NCBI RefSeq assembly: GCF_007679325.1
Contig: NZ_VEGI01000003.1
Coordinates: 1 to 64,000, forward strand
Source of the DNA: Arthrobacter sp. U41
GTDB lineage: Bacteria > Actinomycetota > Actinomycetes > Actinomycetales > Micrococcaceae
Length of the DNA: 64,000 nucleotides
Direction of reading: 5' to 3'
The position numbers were made by a program, and so were the translations under genes. Shown here in pieces: positions 40,554-48,872 of the stretch (position 1 is its first letter; each line of letters starts with the position of its first letter). The notes below the pieces were generated by a model. It was not told the DNA's origin and ran no database searches. It was given only the letters and a program-made list of their open reading frames with translations.

Positions 40554-41675
40554 ATGGTGGCAAAGACAACAGACAGGGCGCAACGCGGAGGCCACTCCGG
40601 CGTCAGCATCGAGGATGTGGCCCTCGCCGCCGGAGTGTCCACCGCCACCGTGTCCCGCGCCGTCCGCGGCCTGCCCAGGGTCTCCCCGGCCACCCGGGAG
40701 AAGATCCTGGGCATCGCCGAAGCCCTGGGCTACGTCGCCTCCTCCTCGGCATCCGGGCTGGCAACCGGCCGCACCAAGACCATCGGCGTGCTGGCCCCGT
40801 TCGTCAGCCGCTGGTTCTTCTCCAAGGCCATCGAGGGCGCGGACCGGGAACTCCATGCCCGGCAGTACAACCTCTCCTTATTCAATCTGGGCGGCCACGG
40901 CAGCCACCGTGAGCGGCTCTTCAGCAAAACGATGGTCTACAAACAAATCGATGCTCTGTTGGTGCTGTGTATGGCGCTGACGCACGAAGAAATCGAGCAC
41001 CTCCAAAAGATCGATATCCCGTTGGTCGTCGTCGGCGGCCACGTCGAGGAATGCCCCTACATCGGGATCGACGACTACGCCGCCGCTGCGACGGCCGTGC
41101 GGCACCTGATCGGGCTGGGGCACACGGAGATCGCGCTGCTGCACGGCGACGACGAAACCGACCTCAACTTCGACGTCCCCCGGGTCCGGATCAAAGCTTT
41201 CCAGGACGTGATGGCCGGCGCCGGCCTGAACGTCCGCGAGGAATGGGACGAATGGGGGGATTTCACGGTACTCAGCGGCCAGAATGCCTTCCATCGGCTG
41301 TGGGACAGGCCCGGTCCGAAACCCACGGCAATTTTCTGCGCCTCCGATGAAATGGCCATGGGGATCATCTTCGAGGCCACCCGGGCCGGGGTGCAGGTCC
41401 CAGCGGACCTCTCCGTGATCGGAATCGACGACCACGACTTTTCCGAGGCCATGGGGCTCACCACCGTCCGGCAGCGCCCGGACGAGCAGGCGGAAATGGG
41501 CACCAAAATGCTGCTGGACGAGCTCGACGGGATCGCCGGGTCGGTGCGCTCCATGGTCGCCCCGCACGAACTGATCGTCCGCAGCACCACGGCGCCGCCG
41601 CGGCGCGCCGGCGTCGTAACCCGGACCGACGCAGCGCCGGGTGCCATGACCGCTGGCGCAGCGCCGGGTGGCTGA
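40554..41675 (+). CDS. LacI-family regulator of the fructan/sucrose locus
   Basis: The product has 373 residues from ATG 40554 (AAGGGG upstream; GTG 40557 is equally possible). The HTH and hinge read VSIEDVALAAGVSTATVSRAVRGLPRVSPATREKILGIAEALGYVASSSASGLATGRT, followed by a periplasmic-binding-like sugar domain ending with SVIGIDDHDFSEAMGLTTVRQRP. The last 25 residues include an imperfect duplication (DAAPGAMTAGAAPGG). Two LacI-type operators lie before levansucrase and the importer, so it probably represses both until the sugar is present. Confidence 0.9.
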   Translation: MVAKTTDRAQRGGHSGVSIEDVALAAGVSTATVSRAVRGLPRVSPATREKILGIAEALGYVASSSASGLATGRTKTIGVLAPFVSRWFFSKAIEGADRELHARQYNLSLFNLGGHGSHRERLFSKTMVYKQIDALLVLCMALTHEEIEHLQKIDIPLVVVGGHVEECPYIGIDDYAAAATAVRHLIGLGHTEIALLHGDDETDLNFDVPRVRIKAFQDVMAGAGLNVREEWDEWGDFTVLSGQNAFHRLWDRPGPKPTAIFCASDEMAMGIIFEATRAGVQVPADLSVIGIDDHDFSEAMGLTTVRQRPDEQAEMGTKMLLDELDGIAGSVRSMVAPHELIVRSTTAPPRRAGVVTRTDAAPGAMTAGAAPGG

Positions 41676-41786
41676 CCGCCAGCAGCACGCTTAGCCCGGA
41701 CTGCCGGCCGGCGTCCGGCGTCCGGCGCGCGCACCGCAAGCGCGGCAAGCAAGTCGCGGCAAGCAAATTAGAAGAGCGTTGGGACC

Positions 41787-42704
41787 TCAGGACGCGCGGG
41801 CCAGCTGCCGGATCGGAATCCAGCGGGACGCCAGGCGCCGGTACGCGGCAGCCGCCCCGGTCATGTCCCCTTCGGCCAGGCACTCAATGCCAAGCCGCAC
41901 ATCCATGGGTGAGTCATCCGGATAGACCTTGTCCGCCACGGCGCCGTAGTCCAGCTCCACCACCGACTCCGGGTGGAAGAGCTCCAGCCATTCGGTGAGC
42001 TGCGTCAGGTCCTCCAGCATGTCCAGGTCCGGGGCGGCGAGGGCCAGGTGGGCCACCGCATACCGGACCCGCTCCAGGGCTTCGCCGATCGTCGCCCGGA
42101 TCCGCACGGTGACAATGTGCCCCTCGGATTCCACCACGTCCGTGGGGTCCGATTCCTGGAACAGGCAGAACCAGCTGAACGGGATGCCCCACGTGGAGGC
42201 CCGGGTGTGCACCCGGCCCAGCCCGGCATGCGCCCGCACGTCATCGATGCGCTCCTGGTGCCTATCGCGCTGCTCCTCCGGGATCAGCAGCTGCGCCAGG
42301 GGGCCGTGGATGCCTTCCATCAGGGCGTTGGCAGCCAGTCCGGCGCGGAGCACCAGCTGGCTGGGACAGTACAGCAGGTTGTCCTGTTGCCCGGCGTCGG
42401 CATTCCCGGCTCCGGGGGTAACTGTGCCGCCGTCGCCGGCCGGGGGCGCGCTGTTCGCGGGTGCCGCGAGGACGCGGACCAAGTCCGTCGCGCCCGTGGG
42501 GAACGGGTCCCCGCCCTGGCGCGTGATGCGGCCCAGCGAGGCGAGCAGCTCGGCGTTTTCGACCGCCGCCCGGGAAACGCTCCGCGCGCCCGCAGCGCGC
42601 AAGGCGCCCTGCTGCTCCGCCGGGAACGCCGCCAGGGGCTCGTAGACCCGCAGTGCTGATGAGAACGGCAGCCCGGCCTGTCCGCGGTAGAGGTTTCCTG
42701 TCAC
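41787..42704 (-). CDS. Protein of unknown function
   Basis: The product has 305 residues from GTG 42704. I do not recognise the family. It has no signal peptide or membrane segment. A Pro/Gly-rich stretch (about residues 84-104) separates an N-terminal part (LYRGQAGLPFSSALRVYEPLAAFPAEQQ) from a larger mixed domain (GRVHTRASTWGIPFSWFCLFQESDPTDVVESEGHIVTVRIRATIGEALERVRYAVAHLALAAPDLDMLEDLTQLTEWLELFHPESVVELDYGAVADKVYPDDSP). The spaced Asp/Glu and long helices suggest a cytosolic protein. It is 49 bp downstream of the exonuclease III gene in the same direction. Confidence 0.65.
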   Translation of the reverse strand: MTGNLYRGQAGLPFSSALRVYEPLAAFPAEQQGALRAAGARSVSRAAVENAELLASLGRITRQGGDPFPTGATDLVRVLAAPANSAPPAGDGGTVTPGAGNADAGQQDNLLYCPSQLVLRAGLAANALMEGIHGPLAQLLIPEEQRDRHQERIDDVRAHAGLGRVHTRASTWGIPFSWFCLFQESDPTDVVESEGHIVTVRIRATIGEALERVRYAVAHLALAAPDLDMLEDLTQLTEWLELFHPESVVELDYGAVADKVYPDDSPMDVRLGIECLAEGDMTGAAAAYRRLASRWIPIRQLARAS

Positions 42705-42753
42705 AGGACCACGCCGCTTCCCTGGACCGCGGCGCCGCGCTGGGCGGTGCTCA

Positions 42754-43560
42754 TCAGTCGCTCAACTCCACGATCACGGGGGCATGATCCGAAGCGCCCT
42801 TGCCCTTGCGTTCCTCACGGTCAATCGCCGCGCCGGTGACCCGGGAGGCCAAAGCGGGGGAGGCCAGGACAAAGTCGATCCGCATCCCCTCTTTCTTCGG
42901 GAAGCGCAGCTGCGTGTAATCCCAGTAGGTGTACACGCCGGGCCCGGGGGTGTGCGGGCGGACTACGTCCTGGAAGCCGGCTTCCTCGAAAGCGTGGAAG
43001 GCTGCCCGTTCGGGGTCGCTGACGTGGGTGAAGGCGTTGGCCCGGAAGTAGTCGATGTCCCAGACGTCGTCGTCCTGCGGGGCAATGTTCCAGTCGCCCA
43101 TCAGGGCGATCTGCGCCTTGGGGTCGTCCCGGACCCAGCCTTCGGCATGGGTCCGCAGGGAGTCCAACCAGCTGAGTTTGTACGGCATATGCTCATCGTC
43201 GAGGGCCCGGCCGTTGGGAACATAGAGGCTCCAGACCCTGATGCCGCCGCAGGTGGCGCCGATCGCGCGGGCCTCCTGCACGGCGTCCTTTCCGTTCTTG
43301 CCGAAGACCGGCTGGTCAATGAAGGTGCGTTCAACGTCGTCGAGCCCCACCCGGGAGGCGATCGCCACGCCGTTCCACTGGCTCAGCCCGAAGTGAGCCA
43401 CCTCGTAGCCCATGTTCTCGAACAGCTCCCAAGGGAAGTTGTCGTCCTTGCACTTGGTTTCCTGGATGGCCAGGACATCACAGTCGGTGCGCTGAAGCCA
43501 CGCTTCAACACGGTCGGCGCGGGCACGGAGCGAATTCACATTCCAGGTAGCTATCTTCAC
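42754..43560 (-). CDS. xth: Exodeoxyribonuclease III (AP endonuclease)
   Basis: The product has 268 residues, the family length. It cuts DNA 5' of abasic sites and has 3'-exonuclease activity in base excision repair. Motifs in order are ATWNVNSLRAR, QETKCKD (metal-binding Glu), SLYVPNGR (catalytic Tyr), GDWNIAP (Asp, Asn), RIDFVLAS and the terminal SDHAPV with the catalytic His. The start is ATG 43560. Confidence 0.96.
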   Translation of the reverse strand: MKIATWNVNSLRARADRVEAWLQRTDCDVLAIQETKCKDDNFPWELFENMGYEVAHFGLSQWNGVAIASRVGLDDVERTFIDQPVFGKNGKDAVQEARAIGATCGGIRVWSLYVPNGRALDDEHMPYKLSWLDSLRTHAEGWVRDDPKAQIALMGDWNIAPQDDDVWDIDYFRANAFTHVSDPERAAFHAFEEAGFQDVVRPHTPGPGVYTYWDYTQLRFPKKEGMRIDFVLASPALASRVTGAAIDREERKGKGASDHAPVIVELSD

Positions 43561-43631
43561 AGTCCCTAACTTACCGAACTTGGCTGCCGGACGAAGCTGC
43601 CCGCCGACAGCAGGCCCTCTGGAATTTAGTA

Positions 43632-43645
43632 GGAAGTCCGAGTAT
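43632..43645 (-). promoter_or_regulatory. Possible operator upstream of mmsA
   Basis: On the minus strand it reads ATACTCGGACTTCC, which matches ATACTAGGACATCC at 53661-53674 (upstream of the acyl-CoA dehydrogenase) at 12 of 14 bases. Both stand before acyl-CoA catabolic genes. It may also contain the -10 region. Binding protein unknown. Confidence 0.4.
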
Positions 43646-43727
43646 ATTCAGGGGCAGAAGATGATGTGGGTCACAGGCGGCCTGGCCGTCACCACGTCAA
43701 TCACACGGTGCAAAGGAGCATTCCATC

Positions 43728-45227
43728 ATGGTTCGCGAACTATCCCACTACATTGACGGACAGCATGTTGACGGCACCTCCGGGCGCTTCAGCGATGTCT
43801 ACGATCCGTGCACGGGCGAGGTCCAGGCGCGGGTGCCGCTGGCCAGTACCGAAGAGGTCCGCAACGTGGTCTCCAACGCGGAGAAGGGCCAGCTCGAGTG
43901 GGCGGCCATGAACCCGCAGCGCCGCGGCCGGATCCTGCTCAAGTTTGTCGATCTGGTCAACCAGAACCTGGACGAACTCGCCACCCTCCTCTCCTCGGAA
44001 CACGGCAAGACCTTCCTCGACGCGAAGGGTGACATCCAGCGCGGCATCGAGGTGGTGGAGTTCGCCGCCGGCGCCCCGCACCTGCTCAAGGGCGAGTTCT
44101 CGGACAGCGCCGGAACCGGCATCGACGTTCACTCGCTGCGCCAGCCGCTCGGCGTCGTCGCCGGGATCACCCCCTTCAACTTCCCGGCCATGATCCCGCT
44201 CTGGAAGTCCGGCCCGGCCCTCGCCGCGGGCAACTCCTTCATTCTCAAGCCCTCCGAACGCGACCCCTCCGTGCCGTTGCGTCTCGCCGAGCTCTTCACC
44301 GAGGCCGGCGTTCCGGCCGGCGTCTTCAACGTGGTCAACGGCGACAAGGAAGCCGTGGACGCGCTGCTGGAGGACCCCCGCGTCCAGGCCATCGGCTTCG
44401 TGGGCTCCACCCCGATCGCCCAGTACATCTACGCCACCGCCGCCGCCAACGGCAAGCGCGCCCAGTGCTTCGGGGGCGCCAAGAACCACATGGTGATCAT
44501 GCCGGACGCGGACCTGGACATGGCCGCGGACGCCCTGATGGGAGCGGGCTTCGGCTCCGCCGGCGAACGCTGCATGGCCATTTCGGTGGCCGTGCCGGTC
44601 GGCAAGGCCACCGGCGACGCTCTCGTCGCCAAGCTGGAGGAGCGGATCGCGAATCTCAAGGTGGGCCACAGCCTCGCCAAGGACTCGGACTTCGGCCCGG
44701 TGGTGGCCGCGTCCGCCAAGGAACGGATTGAAGGCTACATCCAGGCCGGCGTCGACGAGGGCGCCACCCTGCTGGCCGACGGCCGCGGCCTCAAGGTGGA
44801 GGGTTACGACGGCGGCTTCTGGGTCGGACCCACGCTGTTCGACAACGTCACCAAGGACATGACCATCTACAAGGAAGAGATCTTCGGCCCGGTGCTGAGC
44901 GTGCTCCGCGCGGAGAACTACGACGAGGCCCTGCGCCTGTGCAGCGAGCACGAGTTCGGCAACGGCGTGGCCATCTTCACCCGCGACGGCGACTCCGCCC
45001 GCGACTTCGCCAGCAGGGTCCAGGTGGGCATGGTGGGCATCAACGTCCCCATCCCGGTGCCGATCGCCTACTACACCTTCGGCGGCTGGAAAGCCTCCGG
45101 CTTCGGCGACCTCAACCAGCACGGCGCCGACGCCTTCCGGTTCTACACCAAGACCAAAACCGTCACCACCCGCTGGCCCTCCGGCATCCGCACCGGTGCC
45201 AGCTTCGTGATGCCGGAAGGCAGCTGA
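43728..45227 (+). CDS. mmsA: CoA-acylating methylmalonate-semialdehyde dehydrogenase
   Basis: The product has 499 residues. It oxidises methylmalonate semialdehyde to propionyl-CoA with NAD and CoA, the last step specific to valine (and thymine) breakdown. It lacks the general-base Glu of ordinary aldehyde dehydrogenases and shows the MMSDH sequence FGGAKNHMVIMPDADLD; the nucleophile Cys lies in GSAGERCMAISVAV. The beginning, YIDGQHVDGTSGRFSDVYDP, is typical. The start is ATG 43728 with AAAGGAG upstream. It opens a valine-degradation operon. Confidence 0.95.
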   Translation: MVRELSHYIDGQHVDGTSGRFSDVYDPCTGEVQARVPLASTEEVRNVVSNAEKGQLEWAAMNPQRRGRILLKFVDLVNQNLDELATLLSSEHGKTFLDAKGDIQRGIEVVEFAAGAPHLLKGEFSDSAGTGIDVHSLRQPLGVVAGITPFNFPAMIPLWKSGPALAAGNSFILKPSERDPSVPLRLAELFTEAGVPAGVFNVVNGDKEAVDALLEDPRVQAIGFVGSTPIAQYIYATAAANGKRAQCFGGAKNHMVIMPDADLDMAADALMGAGFGSAGERCMAISVAVPVGKATGDALVAKLEERIANLKVGHSLAKDSDFGPVVAASAKERIEGYIQAGVDEGATLLADGRGLKVEGYDGGFWVGPTLFDNVTKDMTIYKEEIFGPVLSVLRAENYDEALRLCSEHEFGNGVAIFTRDGDSARDFASRVQVGMVGINVPIPVPIAYYTFGGWKASGFGDLNQHGADAFRFYTKTKTVTTRWPSGIRTGASFVMPEGS

Positions 45228-46312
45228 TGGCGGGGAAGCACTCCGGGGATTCCCCGCCCGCTGAGGTGCTGTTCGAACGGCGGGGACGGCTCGGCGTGGT
45301 CACGCTCAACCGGCCCAACGCCGTCAACGCGCTCACCGCGGGCATGGCGTCCGCCATGCTGGAGCAGCTCACGCTCTGGGCCGACGACGACGCCGTGGCC
45401 GCCGTGCTGGTCCACGGCGCCGGTGACCGGGGGCTGTGCGCCGGCGGCGACATCGTGGCCATCTACCGGGACATGCAGGGCGGCGGCGATGCGACCGCCG
45501 GATTCTGGGCTGAGGAGTACCGGCTGAACCTGCTGATTTCCGAGTACCCCAAGCCGTATGTGGCGTTTATGGACGGCCTGGTCCTCGGCGGCGGGGTGGG
45601 AATCTCCGCCCACGGCTCGGTCCGGATCATCACCGAAAGCACCCGGATGGGCATGCCGGAGACCACCATCGGGTTTGTGCCCGACGTCGGAGGAACCCTG
45701 CTGCTCTCCCGCTCGCCGGGCGAGTCCGGCACCCACGCAGCCCTCACCGGAGCGCACCTGAGCGGCGCCGACGCCGTGTTCCTGGGGCTCGCGGACCACT
45801 TTGTGCCGTCAGCAAACCTCCCCGCGCTGGCGGAAGCGCTCGAAAACGAGCCTGCGGACGCCGCCGTCGCGCGCTTTGCCGGGGAAGCCCCGGATTCGGT
45901 ACTTGCAGCGCAGCAGGAATGGATTGACGCCTGCTATTCGAGCGACGACGCCGAAGAGATCGTGCGGCGGCTCCGAGCCTTCGCTGGAGAGGGAGCCGGG
46001 GAAGCTGCGGACGCTGCCGACACGATCGAAACCAAATCGCCGACCGCCGTGAAAGTTGCGCTGGCATCCCTGCGGCGGGCCTCGGGCCTGAGCCTCGAGG
46101 AAGCCTTGGAGCAGGAATACCGGGTGGGACTGCGGTTCCTGACCGGCCCCGACTTCCGCGAAGGCATCCGGGCGCAGGTGGTGGACAAGGACCGCGACCC
46201 GCACTGGCAGCCGGCCACCTTGGCGGAGGTCAGCCGTGACGACGTCGAATCCTACTTTGCGCCGCTGGGCGACCGGGAACTGAAGCTTTCGAAGGAGCGG
46301 GACAATGTCTGA
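45227..46312 (+). CDS. 3-hydroxyisobutyryl-CoA hydrolase (crotonase fold)
   Basis: The product has 361 residues; the ATG at 45227 overlaps the mmsA stop (TGATG). Crotonase motifs are LGVVTLNRPNAVNALTAGMASAML, HGAGDRGLCAGGDIVAIY (oxyanion hole) and MGMPETTIGFVPDVGGTLLLSR. The C-terminal extension with FFSPTAVK-like ETKSPTAVKVALASLRRASGLSLEEALEQEYRV is specific to HIBYL-CoA hydrolases and not to hydratases. It frees 3-hydroxyisobutyrate for the next enzyme, mmsB. Confidence 0.92.
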   Translation: MAGKHSGDSPPAEVLFERRGRLGVVTLNRPNAVNALTAGMASAMLEQLTLWADDDAVAAVLVHGAGDRGLCAGGDIVAIYRDMQGGGDATAGFWAEEYRLNLLISEYPKPYVAFMDGLVLGGGVGISAHGSVRIITESTRMGMPETTIGFVPDVGGTLLLSRSPGESGTHAALTGAHLSGADAVFLGLADHFVPSANLPALAEALENEPADAAVARFAGEAPDSVLAAQQEWIDACYSSDDAEEIVRRLRAFAGEGAGEAADAADTIETKSPTAVKVALASLRRASGLSLEEALEQEYRVGLRFLTGPDFREGIRAQVVDKDRDPHWQPATLAEVSRDDVESYFAPLGDRELKLSKERDNV

Positions 46313-47237
46313 AACAGCGGGGCCGGCCCAGGCCGGCACCATCGCTTTCCTGGGCCTCGGCCACATGGGCGGACCGATGGCCATCAACCTGGTCAGGGCC
46401 GGCTATGCGGTGACCGGCTTCGACCCAGTGCCCGCCGCACTGGAAACAGCCCGGGCACATGGCATCACCACCGCGGACACGGCCATCGAAGCGGTCGCCG
46501 GCGCTGGCGTTGTGCTGACCATGCTGCCCAGCGGCAAGCACCTCCTGGACGCCTACCGCGGCAGTGGCGGCCAGCCGGGCCTGCTGGACATTGCCCCTCC
46601 GGGGACACTCTTCCTGGACTGTTCCACGATCAACGTGGATGAGGCCCGCGAGGCTGCCGACCTGGCCGTCGCGGCCGGCCACCGGGCCGTTGACGCTCCG
46701 GTATCCGGCGGCGTTGTGGGCGCGGAGGCCGGCACCTTGACGTTTATGGTGGGGGCACTCCCGGAGGATTTCGCGGCCGTCAAACCCCTGCTGGAAGTCA
46801 TGGGCAAACGGGTGGTGCACTGCGGGGAACACGGTGCCGGGCAGGCCGCGAAGATCTGCAACAACATGATCCTCGGCGTCTCAATGATCGCCGTCAGTGA
46901 GGCCTTTGTGCTCGGAGAGAAGCTGGGCCTCACGCACCAGGCCCTGTTCGACGTCGCTTCCGCAGCCTCGGGTCAGTGCTGGGCGCTGACCACCAACTGC
47001 CCCGTCCCGGGCCCGGTTCCCACCAGCCCGGCCAACCGCGACTACCAGCCCGGCTTCGCGGGGGCGCTGATGGCCAAGGACCTCAAACTGGCCCTCAACG
47101 CCCTGGAAAGCACCGGCGTCGCCGCCCGGCTGGGGCCGCTCGCCTCCGAAATCTACGATAGCTTTGCCGCGGAGGGCGGGGCAGGCCGGGACTTCTCCGG
47201 CATCATCACCGACATCCGGGACAAGTCCGGCCACTAG
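46305..47237 (+). CDS. mmsB: 3-hydroxyisobutyrate dehydrogenase
   Basis: The product has 310 residues. It oxidises 3-hydroxyisobutyrate to methylmalonate semialdehyde with NAD, feeding mmsA. The cofactor motif is FLGLGHMGGPMAINLVRAGY, the substrate motif DAPVSGGVVGAEAGTLTFMVGA, and the catalytic Lys lies in GAGQAAKICNNMILG. It overlaps the hydrolase gene by 8 bp, with GAAGGAG upstream. Confidence 0.94.
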   Translation: MSETAGPAQAGTIAFLGLGHMGGPMAINLVRAGYAVTGFDPVPAALETARAHGITTADTAIEAVAGAGVVLTMLPSGKHLLDAYRGSGGQPGLLDIAPPGTLFLDCSTINVDEAREAADLAVAAGHRAVDAPVSGGVVGAEAGTLTFMVGALPEDFAAVKPLLEVMGKRVVHCGEHGAGQAAKICNNMILGVSMIAVSEAFVLGEKLGLTHQALFDVASAASGQCWALTTNCPVPGPVPTSPANRDYQPGFAGALMAKDLKLALNALESTGVAARLGPLASEIYDSFAAEGGAGRDFSGIITDIRDKSGH

Positions 47238-47248
47238 CCGGGCGACGA

Positions 47249-47336
47249 GCAGACATTTCTGAACAGCAAACATTTCTGACGAGCAACATTTTCTGGACAG
47301 TCAACTTTTCTGAACAGCAACATTTCTGAACAGCAG
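47249..47336 (+). repeat. Degenerate 16-17-base tandem repeat before the enoyl-CoA hydratase gene
   Basis: About five copies of a unit like GAACAGCAACATTTCT stand head to tail between mmsB and the hydratase gene. Unit variants begin GACGAGCA, GAACAGCA, GGACAGTC, and so on. The tract is AT-richer than its surroundings and comes directly before the next ribosome-binding site. Confidence 0.85.
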
Positions 47337-47350
47337 CCGAGGGGACAGGC

Positions 47351-48130
47351 ATGACGGAGCAGTACACAAACATTCTGGTGGAGCGGCGCGGCCGGGTGGG
47401 GCTCGTGACGCTCAACCGGCCCGAAGCGCTGAACGCCCTCAACAAGGCCACCATGGACGAACTCGTGGCCGCCGTGTCCGCCATGGACACCGATCCGGAC
47501 GTCGGCGCCGTGGTGGTGACCGGCTCCGCCAAGGCCTTCGCCGCGGGCGCGGACATCAAGGAAATGCAGTCCAAAGGCTACATGGACATGTACGCGGCGG
47601 ACTGGTTCCGGGGCTGGGAAGACTTCACACGGCTGCGCATCCCCGTGGTCGCGGCAGTATCCGGCTTCGCCCTCGGCGGCGGCTGTGAGCTCGCGATGAT
47701 GTGCGATTTCATCATCGCCGGGGACAACGCCAAATTCGGCCAGCCGGAAATCAACCTGGGCGTGCTGCCCGGGATGGGCGGCTCGCAGCGGCTCACCCGC
47801 GCCGTGGGCAAATCCAAGGCGATGGACATGATCCTGACCGGGCGCTTCATGGACGCCGACGAAGCCGAACGCGCCGGCCTCGTGTCCCGCGTGGTGCCGG
47901 CCGCCGACGTCGTCGAGGAGGCCCTGAAGGCCGCCGAGGTGATTGCCTCCAAGTCCAAGCCGGTGGCGATGGTGGCCAAAGAAGCAGTCAACGCCGCCTT
48001 CGAGACCGGGCTGGCCCAAGGGGTGCTGTTTGAACGCCGCGTGTTCCACTCGCTGTTCGCCACCGAGGACCAGAAGGAAGGCATGGCGGCCTTCACCGAA
48101 AAGCGCCAGCCGGACTTCACGCACCGCTGA
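47351..48130 (+). CDS. Enoyl-CoA hydratase
   Basis: The product has 259 residues. Crotonase motifs: [38 protein letters not shown] (oxyanion hole, with the first catalytic Glu region [13 protein letters not shown]) and [36 protein letters not shown] with the second Glu. It adds water to enoyl-CoA esters, probably methacrylyl-CoA in valine breakdown, given its operon. It is followed by a strong bidirectional terminator. Confidence 0.93.
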   Translation: MTEQYTNILVERRGRVGLVTLNRPEALNALNKATMDELVAAVSAMDTDPDVGAVVVTGSAKAFAAGADIKEMQSKGYMDMYAADWFRGWEDFTRLRIPVVAAVSGFALGGGCELAMMCDFIIAGDNAKFGQPEINLGVLPGMGGSQRLTRAVGKSKAMDMILTGRFMDADEAERAGLVSRVVPAADVVEEALKAAEVIASKSKPVAMVAKEAVNAAFETGLAQGVLFERRVFHSLFATEDQKEGMAAFTEKRQPDFTHR

Positions 48131-48178
48131 GCAGGGGAGCGCGAGCCTTCCTGCGCTGCGGCTAACGCTCCACGACAC

Positions 48179-48224
48179 GCAAAAGCCCTGACGCCACGTT
48201 ATTGCGTAGCGTCAGGGCTTTTGC
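48179..48224. terminator. Bidirectional terminator
   Basis: GCAAAAGCCCTGACGC (48179-48194) and GCGTCAGGGCTTTTGC (48209-48224) are perfectly complementary over 16 bases, with an inner ACG/CGT stem in the loop. A-rich left and T-rich right arms allow termination of both the hydratase (plus) and the DUF1761 gene (minus). Confidence 0.92.
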
Positions 48225-48271
48225 GCGTCGCGGCGCAGTATCCGCCGCGTCAGACCGCGACAGACGCCCTG

Positions 48272-48700
48272 TCAGGCCGCGCTGATCCCGAACAGGCCGA
48301 TGATGAGGGCCATCACCGCCAGGGTCACCAGTTCGTGGGCGCAGTTCAGCACCGTCAGCCCGGCAGGGCGGCCCTCGAAGGCGTCGTGGGTGATGAACCG
48401 GGCCGCCGTGAAACCGGCCCAAAGGATCACTGCCGTGACCAGGGTGTTGGCCAGGAAATTCCCGCCGTAAAAGTGCTGGGAGATGGCGGCGGCTCCGGCC
48501 AGGACCGCGGCGCTGATGAAGCTCACCACCAGGGTGATCAGGATTGGTTTCACGGCGTCCTTCGCCTCACCGCTGGGCGTGACCTTGGCGACGCGCATCC
48601 AGTAGTTGCCGAACACCTTCGGCGTGTACCAGACGGACCCGACCACCATGCTGGACAGTGTGGCCAGCAGTACCGCCCAGATGTTGATCTCCGGAATCAT
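48272..48700 (-). CDS. DUF1761 membrane protein
   Basis: The product has 142 residues and four membrane segments. The N-terminus INIWAVLLATLSSMVVGSVWYTPKVFGNYWMR and the later HDAFEGRPAGLTVLNCAHELVTLAVMALIIGLF are typical of DUF1761. The biochemical function is unknown. It is a single gene, convergent with the hydratase and divergent from the MHS transporter. Confidence 0.88.
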   Translation of the reverse strand: MIPEINIWAVLLATLSSMVVGSVWYTPKVFGNYWMRVAKVTPSGEAKDAVKPILITLVVSFISAAVLAGAAAISQHFYGGNFLANTLVTAVILWAGFTAARFITHDAFEGRPAGLTVLNCAHELVTLAVMALIIGLFGISAA

Positions 48701-48777
48701 TGCGCTCCTCCAGTTTCAGGTTTGGGTTCTTTCCGAAGTCTAGGTGACCGCCCGGGGGCCCCGACGCTGATTCCCGT

Positions 48778-48795
48778 TACCTCTTTTAGGAGGTA
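48778..48795. promoter_or_regulatory. TACCTC-N6-GAGGTA palindrome upstream of the MHS transporter
   Basis: A perfect 6-bp inverted repeat with a 6-base spacer lies 77 bp before the transporter start. It is a candidate operator; the GAF-LuxR protein encoded downstream of the transporter is one possible binder. Confidence 0.35.
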
Positions 48796-48872
48796 GTTGG
48801 ATGTCCACGCTTTGATTACGGTGAGCTGAGTCACAAAGCACTGCACCGAGTCTGACATCAAAGGAGATCGCC

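Noticed and set aside
43740..45122. A 460-codon minus-strand frame over mmsA
   Set aside because: It is an antisense shadow; mmsA has all active-site motifs.
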